Shown: in pieces, positions 19,898-30,600 of the stretch
How positions within the stretch are numbered: the first letter of the stretch is position 1
Layout: the number at the start of each line of letters is the position of its first letter
Source of the DNA: Cocos nucifera
Taxonomy: Eukaryota; Streptophyta; Magnoliopsida; Arecales; Arecaceae
Direction: 5' to 3'
Assembly (NCBI GenBank): GCA_006176705.1
Contig: QRFJ01000782.1
Location: 186,001-250,000 of the forward strand
DNA length: 64,000 bases
The notes under the pieces: model-generated
What the model saw: only the letters and a program-made list of their open reading frames with translations
Database searches by the model: none
What the model was told of the DNA's origin: nothing
Made by a program: the position numbers and the translations under genes

Positions 19898-22895
19898 ATG
19901 TCTCGCCAGCCTTTTATTCTAGATACCCTTCCTTCGATTTTGACTCCAAACAACCTTTCGTTGATCCACATCCAATATGGGGTTCCCCCCGAGTATGACC
20001 TCGAGCTCCCTCGGTCAGATGAATGCGCCAGCTTGCCTCCGATCGGTCGATTTTGCCTATAGATAGAGACCTTGCGTGCCGGGCTTTGGCTTCCACTACC
20101 CCCCTTTGTAGTTGCCCTTTTTTGGTTCTTGAACATTTCCTTCACCTCCATTATGCCGAACTCCTTTTGGTTCATGATAGGTTTCCTTTTCCTTTGCCAT
20201 CTAGCCGAAGTTCGGCTGAACATCTCGTTATTCTAAAATTTCTATATCTTTAAATGCTATCCTTCTGCAAAGGACTGGTGGTACTTCTTTCCTCAGTTTG
20301 ATAAGAAGGGATTGCTGAAAGGCGCTCCTTCTTCTATTCATAACTAGAAGGAGAAGTACTTTTTCGTCTGATACCCAACCTTGCTACTTGACCTTCCTCC
20401 TTGGGGCTTCCTTAGGGAATCCGTCCATCGAGCCCCTAGCTTGGATGGAGCCAACCTCGAGTCTTCTAATAAGCTCAAGGCATACCGAGCTCCTGGTCTC
20501 CCTGAGCTTTTGAGGGAGTAGACCTTATTCAACTTTGTCCTGAGTCCTCTCAACCCCATAGGTACCAATTGCATTTGTATATATGTATATATATGTATGA
20601 ACTCTTATGAAATTTTACGCATACCTTGGTTGATCGTGATCTTTCTTTGCTGTAGAAATGGACACTGATGCCGTAGAGAGGCTCGCCAAGGGCCTTTATG
20701 CCCAGAAGAAAAGAAAGGGGAAGGCCCCAAGTGAGAGCTCGAAATAAAAAAAAGTCGGCACCTCCGATCCTATGGCTTTTGCCAGCATCGATGCTGCTCC
20801 CAAGGTCGGCCCGAGAGATGAGGCCATCCCAACCACCCACGTTGATGTCATTGAAGGGGAGTCCTTTCCCATCGAGCCTACGAATCTCTCCTCTAGGGAT
20901 CGCATGCCCGATCCCTCTGTCGGCAAAGAGAAGGAGAGAAGAAAGGAAAAAGCCACCATCATGAAGAAGGCTCGTAGGGTGCACCTGGATGAGCCTGGCC
21001 GGGGTAGTAGTGAAGACTAGGGGGCGGACCTGTTCGATAATCCGAACATCATCTGGGATTTAACTGATAGGTTCACCCTGCTAGAGGAGGTGGACCGCCT
21101 GGCCGATCTTGACCAAAGGCAGTTCATCTGGGAGTCTCTCAGGACTATCCTTAGGATAGTCATCTCGCCATACTTTTTTTTCATTTTCTCACCCTTTCTT
21201 TCTTCACCTTACAGCAACCTGTTTATGGCAGTCAAGCCACCACATGCTTGCCCACCTCAAGAGGGAAAATCACCTAGAGGTAGAGGTGCTAAAGGTCCGA
21301 GAAGACCTTCAGGTCGAGATCAATCAACTTCAGGCGATGGCTATCGAGGCCGAGCACCTCATGGGGAGAAGATGGCGGAAAGTGAGAGCCTATGTGGCAC
21401 ACTTTGAAAGGAGTTCGTCTCGATCAGACTCAAGACAACATTGGCTCTAGAGGAAGAGGAGAAGAAAGAAATCAGGCTCAAGGTCACCAAGCTGGAGGCC
21501 TAATTGGTGAAGTCTATTTTGGAGGTAGCGGCCTGAGCCATGGAGAAGTTTAAGACCTCACCCGAAATGAAGGACCTGAATATCACCTTCAGCCAGAAGA
21601 CGTTCATCAAGGGCTTTGAGCTTTGTGAAGGCAAGATGGTGCAGAGGTTCCTCAAGCTTGACCTCGACTTTTTGGAAGAGAAGGAGGAGGCCAACAAAGA
21701 AGCGGGACTGTCCAGCACCAGGGCCGATCTTTCTTCTACTGAGCCTACTATGGAGGTGCCCGAGCCTACTTCGGAGGCGCCTGAGCCTGCTGAGAGTGCC
21801 CTAACTTCTTCTGCCACTGCACCCTTCGAGGTTGAGGATCTCAAGTAGTTGTATCTTTTTCTTTTTCTCTTTTAACTTGCTTTGTGCCTGAAAATTTTTA
21901 GTTAAATGAAAATGAATTAACTTTTGTCTATACCTTTCTCCACATTGGTGTTGTGTCATATGTTATCCAATATCCTTCCACCGACTAGGGTCATAACCCA
22001 TCATCTCTAATTCACGTCGATCCCTTACCTCTGGGAGTCCTGCTGAAGCCTTTGATAAAGAGCTTGAAAAAGGAAGTCCATCATCTAAAGAAGAAGTTAA
22101 AAAAGATGGAGGACAATCTTCAGGCTTCTTGGAAGAATGGCTTAGAGGCGACCAAAGAGGTCACTCGTCTCCAAAACTTACACATGAAGGACACAACGAG
22201 CTTCGGCATTCGGAAGGGTAACCTTGAGAGAGAGCTTGCCGAACTCTGAAAATGTGCTAGCGACAAGTCTTGGGCGCTAATGGTGAAGGTTAGCTCCCTT
22301 GAAGCCGATCTCAAGAAGGCAAAGAAAAAAAATCCATCTCTTGGAAGGGAGCTCGCCGTGGTCTACCGATAAGGCCCGATACAACTGGGATTGGTTCAAA
22401 AAGTTCTTTCAGCTTCAGAAGCAGCTACAAGATACTGAGAACTGGCACAATAGCTATTGAATAACTTGGGCAGAGAAGATGTCCAGGCTTGAAAGTGAAT
22501 TGACGGCCGCTAGAGACGAGGCTTCTTACTTCTAGGGATGGTTATACAGTAGTTGATAGGCCAATACAAGTGGTGAGTCAGAGGAGATTACCTCCCTAAA
22601 GAGGACCGTCAGTGAGGTCTCAAAAGCAGTCGGGGTGGAGAAGGTCGAGGTCCAGCGGTTGAAGCTCCAACCGACCTATGAGCATCAAGTCATGAAGGAT
22701 GCAGAGGTCGAGTTCGAAGTCCTATGAAAGCAGTAGTGGGAGTCTGAGAGCAAGTTCGAACATGCCAATAGGATGTATATAGATGGTTTATACAAAAAAA
22801 ATGAATTTGAGGAGGAGATCTTCAGTTTGAAGTAGGCCTTGGTGATGGCTGGGGTCGACAGTCCGAAGTCTGAAGAGTCAGGTCTATCTTAGGAC
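19898..22895 (+). pseudogene. Antisense extra gene (aORF) of Tat element E, gypsy-type transposon domain, broken
   Basis: The frame with ATG at 19898 gives a segment with Y-G-V-P-P-E-Y-D-L-E, then G-R-F-C-L and A-G-L-x-L-P-L, resembling the 'putative gypsy type transposon' domain (Pfam Transposase_28) encoded antisense in plant Tat elements. The block ending near 20560 is followed by a likely intron (20562..20655) and a basic, K-K-R-K-containing segment. After a second likely intron (end near 21214 or 21231) comes a coiled-coil, charged region to a stop near 21846, with an acidic P-E-P tail. A further Lys/Glu-rich coiled-coil stretch follows at 22052..22895. Several in-frame stops occur. Its role in the element life cycle is unknown. 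Confidence 0.7.
20562..20655 (+). other. Predicted intron of the antisense gene
   Basis: GT at 20562 after ATAG, and a T-rich 3' end TTTGCTGTAG ending at 20655. Protein-like blocks (L-S-P-L-N-P-I before, M-D-T-D-A-V-E-R-L-A after) sit on either side, and the 94-bp middle is AT-rich with stops. Confidence 0.6.
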
Positions 22896-23329
22896 TTGGC
22901 CCTTTTTCCTTTCTTCTTTCTTTTCATGTCATCGATTTTACCGACCTTCATCTTGCTTGTAATAGACTTGTGTAATCAGTCTTGTTGACTTTCATTTTGC
23001 ATGTAACGAACTTTACATATGCAATAAAATAGTACCTTTCTTCACTGTTGTTCGCCTTACATGAACTCAATGCTTGCTTGTGGCTCCATTTTTCTCACTT
23101 TGTCTTTCTTCTGTGTTATCTTTTGATGAAGTAGTTGTTATGGATATCTATCCGAGATCCTTTTTGCAGACCTAGGCATGATTTTTCTTCTTGCATCTCA
23201 TATGGTTGGATAGTCGTAGGAGAAATACGTGTAAGGATCGGTGACAAGGTTTCTCCCTTCCCTTTGCTTTAGGTTGGTGGTTTGTTCGGGACCACTAGAT
23301 AGGCCTCCTTTTTTTCCTCGACTTAGGTT
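22896..23329. other. Element E: non-coding spacer between antisense gene and tandem array
   Basis: Pyrimidine-rich stretch resembling a 3' UTR of the antisense gene (near 22890..23060), then unique sequence grading into the tandem array. No domain seen. Confidence 0.5.
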
Positions 23330-23965
23330 AGCAAGGTCCTCGAATTTACTCACATTAGGATGAGGTTCTTTTCTATTCCTAATGTAGCTGTAGGGGTATA
23401 TTAGGACTGTTGTCAGAGCCTCTCCCTTTATCTCATCTTAGGTCAATGAGGTCTTCTACTTTGCTCATGTCAGGATGAGGTTCTCCTCCTATTCCTGATA
23501 TGGCTGTAGGGACACATTAGGGCCATTATCAAGATCTCTCCTCTCATCTCGTCTTAAGTAAATGAGGCCTTCTATTTTGCTCATGTCAAGATGAGGTTCT
23601 TCTCCTATTCCCGACATGACTGTAGGGGCACATTAGGGCCATTGTCAAGGTCACTCTTCTCATCTCATCTTAAGCCAATGAGGCCTTCTACTTTGCTCAT
23701 GTTAGGATAAGGTTCTCCTCATGTTCTTAATATGGCTATAGGGGCACATTAGGGCCATTGTCAGAGTCTCTTTCCTCATCAAGTCTTAAGTCAACGAGGC
23801 CCTCGACTTTGCTCATGTTAGGATGAGATTCTCCTACTATTCCTAACATGGCTATAGGAGCACATTAGGGCCATTATTAGGGCCTCTTCTCTCATCTCAT
23901 CTTAAGTTAACGAGGCCTTCAACTTTGCTCATGTTAGGATGAGATCCTCCTCCTGTTCCTAACAT
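23330..23965. repeat. Tandem array of about 116-bp units in element E
   Basis: The phrase AGGATGAGG and variants recurs at 23357, 23472, 23588, 23704, 23820 and 23936, a spacing of 115 to 116 bp. Each unit carries GCACATTAGGGCCATT and TTTGCTCATGT phrases. About 5.5 diverged units lie between the integrase end and the antisense gene, the place where Tat elements carry hypervariable arrays. Confidence 0.9.
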
Positions 23966-24108
23966 GGTTGTACTTATCGCATGGTCAAGTTCGGAAGGTA
24001 GTTCTCCACCATTATAGATGTACAACAAAGATTAGGGTGTTAAAGTAGAGGTATTTTATTACAACCAAATCATTGGTAATATATCCATAGGTTTTCCGAA
24101 TTCCATGT

Positions 24109-25310
24109 TCAGAGTAGATCTGCTCCTCCAAGCTCCCTCAAATAGTATGTTCCAGGTCGGACAACTTCTTTGATCTCATAGGATCCTTCCCAATTTGGGA
24201 TGAGCTTCCCTTGATTCTGAGGTTGAGAGATGGCCGCTCGTTGAAGCACCAAGTCCTCCACTCTAAACATTTTATCTTTGACTCTGGAGTTGTAGTATCT
24301 GGCCACCCTTCGCCTGTAGGTAGCCATCCAAACTTGGATTTTTTCTCTTTTTACCTCTAGTAGGTCAAGGTTAGCTCTGAGGTCTTGTGAGTTGCGTTGC
24401 TCATTAAAAGCCATGATCTGTGCTGACAAAAGTTTAAGCTTGATTGGAACGACCACATCTATTCTGAAGGCTAAGGCAAATGGTGTTTTTCCAATCAGTA
24501 GTCTTTAGGTAGTTCGGTATGCCCAAAGGATATGGTAGAGTTTGTCCATCCAAGTCTCCCTTGCTCTTTCAAGTCTCATCTTGATACCCTGTAATAGGGT
24601 CCTATTGGTCACTTCTACTTCACCATTGACTCGTGGATGGGCCATCGATGTAAAGTGATGGGAGATGTTCAAATCTTCACAAAACTCAGCAAACCTCATC
24701 CCGACAAACTGTCACCCATTGTCCATTATGAGAGTTCAAAGTAGACCAAATCTGCAAATAATTGATTTCCAGACGAAGTCTTGCACTTTGGTCTTAGTGA
24801 TTTTTGCTAGAGGTTCGGTCTCGATCCACTTGGTAAAGTAAATCACAACTAAGAGAAACTTTCATTATCTAGATGCCATCAAAAAGGGTCCAACTATATC
24901 CATCCCCCATTGTGCAAATGGCTAAGGTGCGCTTAGTGGGGTAAACTTGAAGGCCGGTTGTCTTTGTATACTCACATTTCTTTGGTAGCGGTTGCATCTT
25001 TTAATATACTCAACAGAATTGCAGTGCATGGTTGGCCAGTAGTAACTTTGTCGAAGTAGCTTGTGAGAAAGGGACCTAACACCTAGATGGCTTCCATAAA
25101 TTTCTTCATGTACTTTCTATAATGCAAAATCAGCTTTAAAAGGTCAGAGATACTTCAGGAGAGGGAGGGAGTATGACCTTTTGTACAGTTTGCCTTCATA
25201 AAGGACATATTGGAAGGCCTAATTTCTCAGCTTCTGAGCTTTTTTAGGGTCATGAGGAAGAGTCCCATCTTTGAGATAGGCGGCCAAGGGATCGATCCAG
25301 CAAGGCCCCT
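24109..25310 (-). pseudogene. pol: Element E integrase, broken
   Basis: Integrase would insert the cDNA. The zinc-binding remnant (M-H-C-N, then R-C-N-R) lies near 24990..25060. The core has G-M-D-I-V-G-P-F (first Asp) near 24915, I-M-D-N-G (second Asp) near 24725 with a stop right after, and the Glu in N-G-E-V-E-V-T-N-R near 24625. The C-terminal part, with W-Y-R-R-like basic residues and a V-R-P-G-T-Y-Y-L block, is open from 24456 to the stop at 24109. At least three stops interrupt the core. Position downstream of RNase H is the gypsy order. The element would have used this with its RT; here it is dead. Confidence 0.9.
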
Positions 25311-25511
25311 GGTCGATCTGCGTTATAGTCAGCGGTTCTTCCATACTCAGACATTTTAGTACCTCGAAGTATACCTCTTTGGGAAGTTCATTGGGGGCAA
25401 GTGTGGCTAGCTTGGATAGGAGGTCGGCCCTGGCATTCTCTGCCCTTGAAATCTATCGAATGCAAAAGCCATTGAAGGTTGGGATTAGGCTCTTCACTTT
25501 TTCAAAATACT

Positions 25512-25769
25512 TCATCTATTTTTCTCCTGAGCTTCGTAGCCACCACCAACCTGTCGCACCATTAGCTGTGAATCACTGTAGACTTGAAGTCGATCAACTT
25601 CTAATTCCTTGGCAATCTTGAGCCCCACTATCAGAGCTTTATATTCTACCCGATTATTTATTGTAGGGAACTTGAAGCATAGTGCATACTCGGCGATGAT
25701 CCTTTCGGGATTGATCAGGATCAGTCTAGCACCTGCATCGGAAGCATTGGAAGAGCCATCCATATACAA
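25512..25769 (-). pseudogene. pol: Element E second (Tat-type) RNase H
   Basis: Open frame with Y-M-D-G-S-S-N near its start (first Asp), N-N-R-V-E-Y-K-A in the middle (Glu) and V-Y-S-D-S-Q-L (second Asp). This is the archaeal/plant-type RNase H found after the ordinary gypsy RNase H in Tat elements, where the two act in one polyprotein. The three catalytic acids visible here are all present. A stop closes the frame at 25512 before the usual C-terminal His block, so this part is probably truncated in frame. Confidence 0.85.
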
Positions 25770-25949
25770 GGCCCAAAAATCTTTGAAAAGATTTGTTCTT
25801 TCTTCAGGGGAGTTCGGCTATAATCGTGGAATGCTGGTCTCATTTCACTCAGGTTCGGCATCATCTGGGATTGTGCGTTCGATTATAAAATTGGCTAGTA
25901 CTTGAGCTTTGATTGACGACCGAGGTTGGTAGTTGAGATCGAACTCTGT

Positions 25950-26995
25950 TAGGTTAATGGCCCACTTCGCTATCCTTCCGAAGAATCTGCTCGATGAAGA
26001 ACTGCCTTGATCGATTGATCAATGAGGAGTATTATGGTATGCCCCTGGAAGTAGGGCCAAAGTCTCCTAGCTGCAATCAGAAGAGCATAAGTTAATTTTT
26101 TCAATTTAGTGGACTTGATCTCGACATCTCTCAGGACTTGGCTTATGTAGTAAATCGACCACTGTACTTTCACCTCTTTCTTGACCAGGACCATAGCTAG
26201 AGCAGTAGGAGAGACCGCAAGGTAGAGGAACAACTCTTTCCTAAACTCAAGCTTGGCCAATAGGGGTGGCGAGCTGAGGTAGCCCTTGAGCTCCTCAAAT
26301 GCTTATTGGCATTCCACTGTCCAGTAGAAGTTCTTTGATTGCTTGAGGACCTAGAAGAATGGCATACACACTCGGTCAACTTTGAAATAAAGTGATTTAA
26401 GGATGCCACTTTTTCGATCAGACATTGGACTTTTTTTTATTGATTTCGAAGCAGTCATCTCCTGGATTGCTCGGATCTTCTTCGGATTGGCTTCGATCCC
26501 CCACCTCGAGACCATGAACCCCAAGAATTTTCCCAAGGCCTTGCTTAGCTTTTTAAAGTTGATACACATTTTTCACTTGCCATTGGCCTTCTTAACTAGG
26601 ACCACATTAGAAACCCAACTTGGATAATTCACCTCTCAGATGAATCTAGCTTTGAGAAGCTTATCTACTTCCTCCACTATTGCCTTTTGTCTTTTCGGTG
26701 CATGGCCTCAAATTTTCTCTTTTATTGGTTTGTGCTTAGGGTTGACAACCAACCGATATTCTATAACCTCAGTATTGATTCTCGACATATCCATCGGAAC
26801 CCAGGCGAAGACGTTGGCATTCTTCCATAGAAAGGCAATGAGCCACTCCCAAACTTCATCTTCTAGGTTGGAGCCGATTTGCACAGTATGCTCCTCATTC
26901 CCATCATTCAAAAGGATAGTCACAAGATCTTCCATGGGCTCATCCTGCTTCTTAGTAAGATCATCATGGACATCCAGTCCATCAACCGGATAAGG
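25950..26995 (-). pseudogene. pol: Element E RT remnant and gypsy RNase H; RT core deleted
   Basis: The RT entry (E-W-L-I-A-F-L-W-K-N-A-N-V-F-A-W, then V-N-P-K-H-K-P-I) is open at 26708..26935. The next block W-V-S-N-V-V-L-V-K-K, then M-C-I-N-F-K-K-L-S-K-A, runs directly into G-K-F-L-G-F-M-V-S near 26537. In intact Tat elements about 400 bp with the Y-V-D-D active site lie between these two blocks, so the catalytic core has been lost. The connection RNase H follows (L-Y-L-A-V-S-P-T-A, then A-L-L-I-A-A-R-R-L), open at 25970..26260. A frameshift separates the two. This copy cannot reverse transcribe. Confidence 0.88.
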
Positions 26996-27500
26996 GTTGG
27001 GTTGGCTTTCTTTTTATGAGGTGATCTTGTAGTGCCTGGCAAAAGCTTGATCTCCCTTGATCTCTCCTATTTCGCTTCCTGTTAGGAACTTTATTTTTAA
27101 GTAGTAAATTGATACCACGACTCAGAGTGCATTCAGATCAGGTCGGCCAAGAATGGCATTATAGGCATACGGGGTCTTTACTATCAAAAAGTTGACCTGT
27201 GCCTTGGCCTATTTCGGGTATTGCTCTGTAGCCACAAATAGCATTATTATTCCTTCAACTGGCACCTCATCGCCAGTGAAGCCCACCAATGGAGAGTTCA
27301 TAAGTCTCAGGTGGTTATTGGGTATAGATATTTTAGAGAAAGCATCATAAAATAAAACATCAATGGAGCTTTCATTATCTTTCAAAACATGGTGTACATC
27401 ATAGTCAACAATATTTAAAGAGATTACAACTACATCGTTATATAGGAATTGAACCCCTTAGGCATCTTCTTTGGTGAAAGTGATGGGCTCCTCAGTCCTC
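26996..27500 (-). pseudogene. pol: Element E aspartic protease, mutated
   Basis: The - strand reads V-L-K-D-N-E-S-S-I-D-V-L-F-Y-D-A-F near 27315..27370. Tat elements usually have D-[GN]-G-S-S here, so the glycine is changed to Glu while the catalytic Asp stays. Downstream, A-I-L-G-R-P-D-L-N-A-L near 27125..27155 is the conserved I-L-G-R flap/dimer region. Stops interrupt the frame. The protease would cut the gag-pol polyprotein. Confidence 0.8.
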
Positions 27501-27595
27501 TATCTCTTCATGAGCTCCATTGATCTGCTAGCCTCCCCTCGCTAATGTTCCCTAGAGATGGTGTTGATGATTCTAAGTGGGGGCCGATCTCCTTG

Positions 27596-28110
27596 CTACT
27601 CCTCCCTCCTCGGTGGCTTTGATAGCAGTGGTGCCTCTGATCGATCTTCCCATCCTTCAGATCGATGTTGAAGAAATCGATCGAGTCTACCATGCCTGAT
27701 GAGCCCCTCGATCTCATCTTGGAGCTGAATGCATTCTTCAGTATCATGACCCTGGTCACGATGATAGAGGCAAAACTTATTGGGATTATGCCTGTCGAGA
27801 TGAGTGCGCATCCTTTTCGACCTCAGCAACTGCTTCCTGATTTTCATCAGCACCTAGTTTTTTAGATCATTGAGGAGAGCATAGTTGCGAAACCTTCTAA
27901 GGGGAAAGCCCTGCCATGCCCTTCTATCAAGGCTTCTTTGTCTTCAAGCTCGAGGACGAGTTTGGACTTGCTTGCACTCGGAGAGAGTTTTAGAGCATGG
28001 TCAAGCTTTGCTCAACTTTTCTTCAGCTACGGGCATACTTGATTCGCTAGCTCACTACTCTCCGATGGCTTCACTATCCTTGGCCTTAAAGGCCTCTTCT
28101 ACTTGGGTGT
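27596..28110 (-). pseudogene. gag: Element E gag, C-terminal part with zinc knuckle
   Basis: Continues the gag interrupted by F. The knuckle at 27731..27772 reads C-L-Y-H-R-D-Q-G-H-D-T-E-E-C, the C-x2-H-x4-H-x4-C form typical of Tat gags, followed by E-C-I-Q-L-Q-D-E-I-E-G-L-I. Upstream, toward F, V-E-E-A-F-K-A-K-D is recognisable but stops occur. Gag would package the RNA. Confidence 0.85.
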
Positions 28111-29025
28111 TGTGAGGATTTATGGTGCTCCCAAACCTTGGGAGGCCACAGAAGGAGTCAGGAGGTTGGCTCTAGGGATTCTAGGGGCTTGGTTGGTGCT
28201 TTGGAGACCTGAGATACAAGGTGAAGGAAGGAACCAAAGTTAAAAAATCAATACTGTAGAAAGAAGATTTTTTACAGGTTAGCCAGCTCAGTCCAAAACT
28301 AGGTCGGCTAAGTCTCAATGCATAGGCAAAATAGAGAGCTACTCATTCGAGACTACTAACACGACACAAAATTAGGCCGACTCAGTTTCAGACTGAGCCG
28401 ACCTAGTGGAGCTTAGCTGGCTTAGTGCTGAGACTGGGCGGCTCAGTGTGCGGGTAGAGTTACACGAGGGTCTATTTTGGACTAAGGTTTGGGTTGATCC
28501 TAGGGGTCTTAAGGCCTGATTTGAGAGGTCTTAAGGGGGCAAATTCATGTATGAGTCAGGTCTAGATCTAGGGGATGAGAGCATGTGAGACTTGGACTCA
28601 GTGAGTGCTTTCATGTATTGGGTTAGCTGAAAAATTTATTGGTCAAGCCTAATGGGTATGTATAAATACATAGGTTGTATTAGAGTTTCATTAATGCTGT
28701 GGAATCAATATAGACCTTTTCTCCCTCAACTTTCTTCTTCTCTTCTCTCTAGAATTGTCGCCCTAGGGTTCTTGAAGAAGCCCTAGAGAAGGGGGTGTCT
28801 CCCTCAAGCCCAAGGAGGGAGGCACCCCATCATAGATCCAGGTGGAGGATTGGTGGTTTGCTGCCCATAGAGAACGTCACAAGTTCCTTCAGGTCCGTGC
28901 TAATGATCAGGAGCTTTCGTAACATGATATCAGGGCTTGTGATGCCAAGGATGATTGGCATTCGAGTGATATCATGGAACATCAATTCGTATCAGAAAGA
29001 GGAGATGCTAGTTGGTGTGCTTATA
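28111..29025 (+). repeat. Element F 5' LTR (915 bp)
   Basis: Matches 30601..31517. TATA box TATAAATA at 28661..28668. It carries an imperfect inverted repeat GGCCGACTCAGT / ACTGAGCCGACC at 28375..28403 and other copies of the same G-C-rich motif around 28280..28445. Confidence 0.92.
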
Positions 29026-29027
29026 TT

Positions 29028-29039
29028 TGGTATCAGAGC
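29028..29039 (+). other. Primer binding site of element F
   Basis: TGGTATCAGAGC, 2 bases after the LTR end; initiator tRNA-Met type. Confidence 0.9.
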
Positions 29040-30600
29040 CTAATGGTGCATGGAAGGGAAGGAGAAGTCGTACAAGATGAAATTAAAAATCTGCACAAGG
29101 ATTCTATGGTATGTCTCAAATCTATCTTTGTTATTATTGTGGTTTGGCTAACCAGGAGCAGTAGGTTGAAGGGGGAGGTTGAGAGGTTTAGTGGAAAAAA
29201 AATTTTCTCAGGGTGGAAGAATTTGGTGCATTATTTGCTGATCGATCTTAGTGGAAAGGTCGAGGTGTATGACGATTATGTGATAGGCAGGGAGCGCTGG
29301 AGTGCTGCAGTAGTGCTTTCCTAAAGATGTAGGGTTGAGAGAGGCTTGGCGATGCAGTAGCCGAGGGAGGTATCTCAGCAGAGAGCATCAGGATTCTCTA
29401 GGAAGATAGACAATGTAGGACTATTGAAGAGAGATTTTTCAAGGGGTAATGATCGAAGGAAGGCTGAAGAAGTGACTATACGTCCTTTGGTATTTGAAAG
29501 TCGAGAAAGTTGGTAGAGATGTATTCAGTGGTTCGATCAAAGCATGGATTTGTGAAGCCTTAGGAGTGATGGAGATGGATGATCCATGGAGGTCCAGTAG
29601 GTTAGGGTTGCATAGCTATAGAGCGATGCAGAGATGAGTCAGGGAGTGCTGGAGTGCTGTAGGAGCACTTTCCTGGAGGCATGGAATTAAGAGAGGCTTG
29701 GTACTGTAGCAGCCGAGGAGTGTATCTCAACAGAGAGTATCAGTGGTATCTCAGGAAGACCAGATGCAGGTCTCAAGAAGTGCAAGGAGGACTTAGGTAG
29801 CCAAGAGTATTATGGATCAGATTTCTTCTGTAGGAGCACCAGGGAGAGTCGTGGTTCAGGTGGAGGACGGTTCTCCTAGTGCAACTAAAGCGATGGCTGG
29901 TGTAGGGGCAGAAGAAAGGACTAAGGTGGAATTTCCTAGGATTCGGTCACTGATTTTAGAAGAGTTGGATGAGATCTTGAGTTTTGAAAGTGCCCGTGGG
30001 TTGCGGAGGTATCCGAGATGGCTTCGAAGGGGTCTACAGAGTACGGAGGGTTCGAAAGGGCAGCGATGGTGTTCAAGGTACAGTGGTAGGCTCAGTAGTG
30101 CAGCATTGAGTGGTTGACCTCAAGGGACTCGATGATAGAGTCGACTTTCACGACATCAGATGGACTTCAAATATAAGTGGAGCTCCGGAGAGGTGGCTTC
30201 ACAATTGAAGAGGAATTTGACATAAGTTCAGAGCAGAGGGGTGCAGGAGGATCGATATCCTTGCACCAGCATCGGTGATGCATAGTTCTAGGTGAAGCGG
30301 CATGTGCAGAAGGATAGGCGTAGTTCTAAGGAGACCATGTCAGGGTTTGTAGTGAGTGTTGGTGCAGAAATATTGCAGGTTCTGCAGAAAAGTCTAGAAA
30401 AAGTGATACAGATGCTAAATAGGAAAGATCCTATAATTTTAGGATGGTATAGAGGTGCAAGCCAAGGTCTTCAACGATGGAGGCGGACATCCAAAAGACC
30501 TCAAGGGTGCACAATAGCTAAAGAAGATTAGTGGAGATAATGATTGCACAAGGGACTGTCGAGTAGATTTGCCAAAGCTTAGGAGCACCAACATCGAGAT
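29040..30600 (+). other. Element F non-coding interior with internal duplication
   Basis: No retroelement domain found. A block near 29280..29410 (GGGAGCGCTGGAGTGCTG, then AGAGAGGCTTGG, then CAGTAGCCGAGG) recurs about 355 bp later near 29640..29760. The open frame at 29812..30117 shows no domain I recognise. The expected PPT before 30601 is not clear. Confidence 0.6.

Noticed and set aside
19780..20223. - strand frames opposite the antisense gene of E
   Set aside because: They are shadows of the + strand gene; the + strand carries the family motif and splice signals.
23330..23965. Tandem array as a CRISPR-like array
   Set aside because: Units are contiguous 116-bp repeats without spacers, inside a plant retroelement.
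29812..30117. 101-codon frame inside F as a gene
   Set aside because: No recognisable domain, no conserved start context, and the interior around it is repeat-like and stop-dense.
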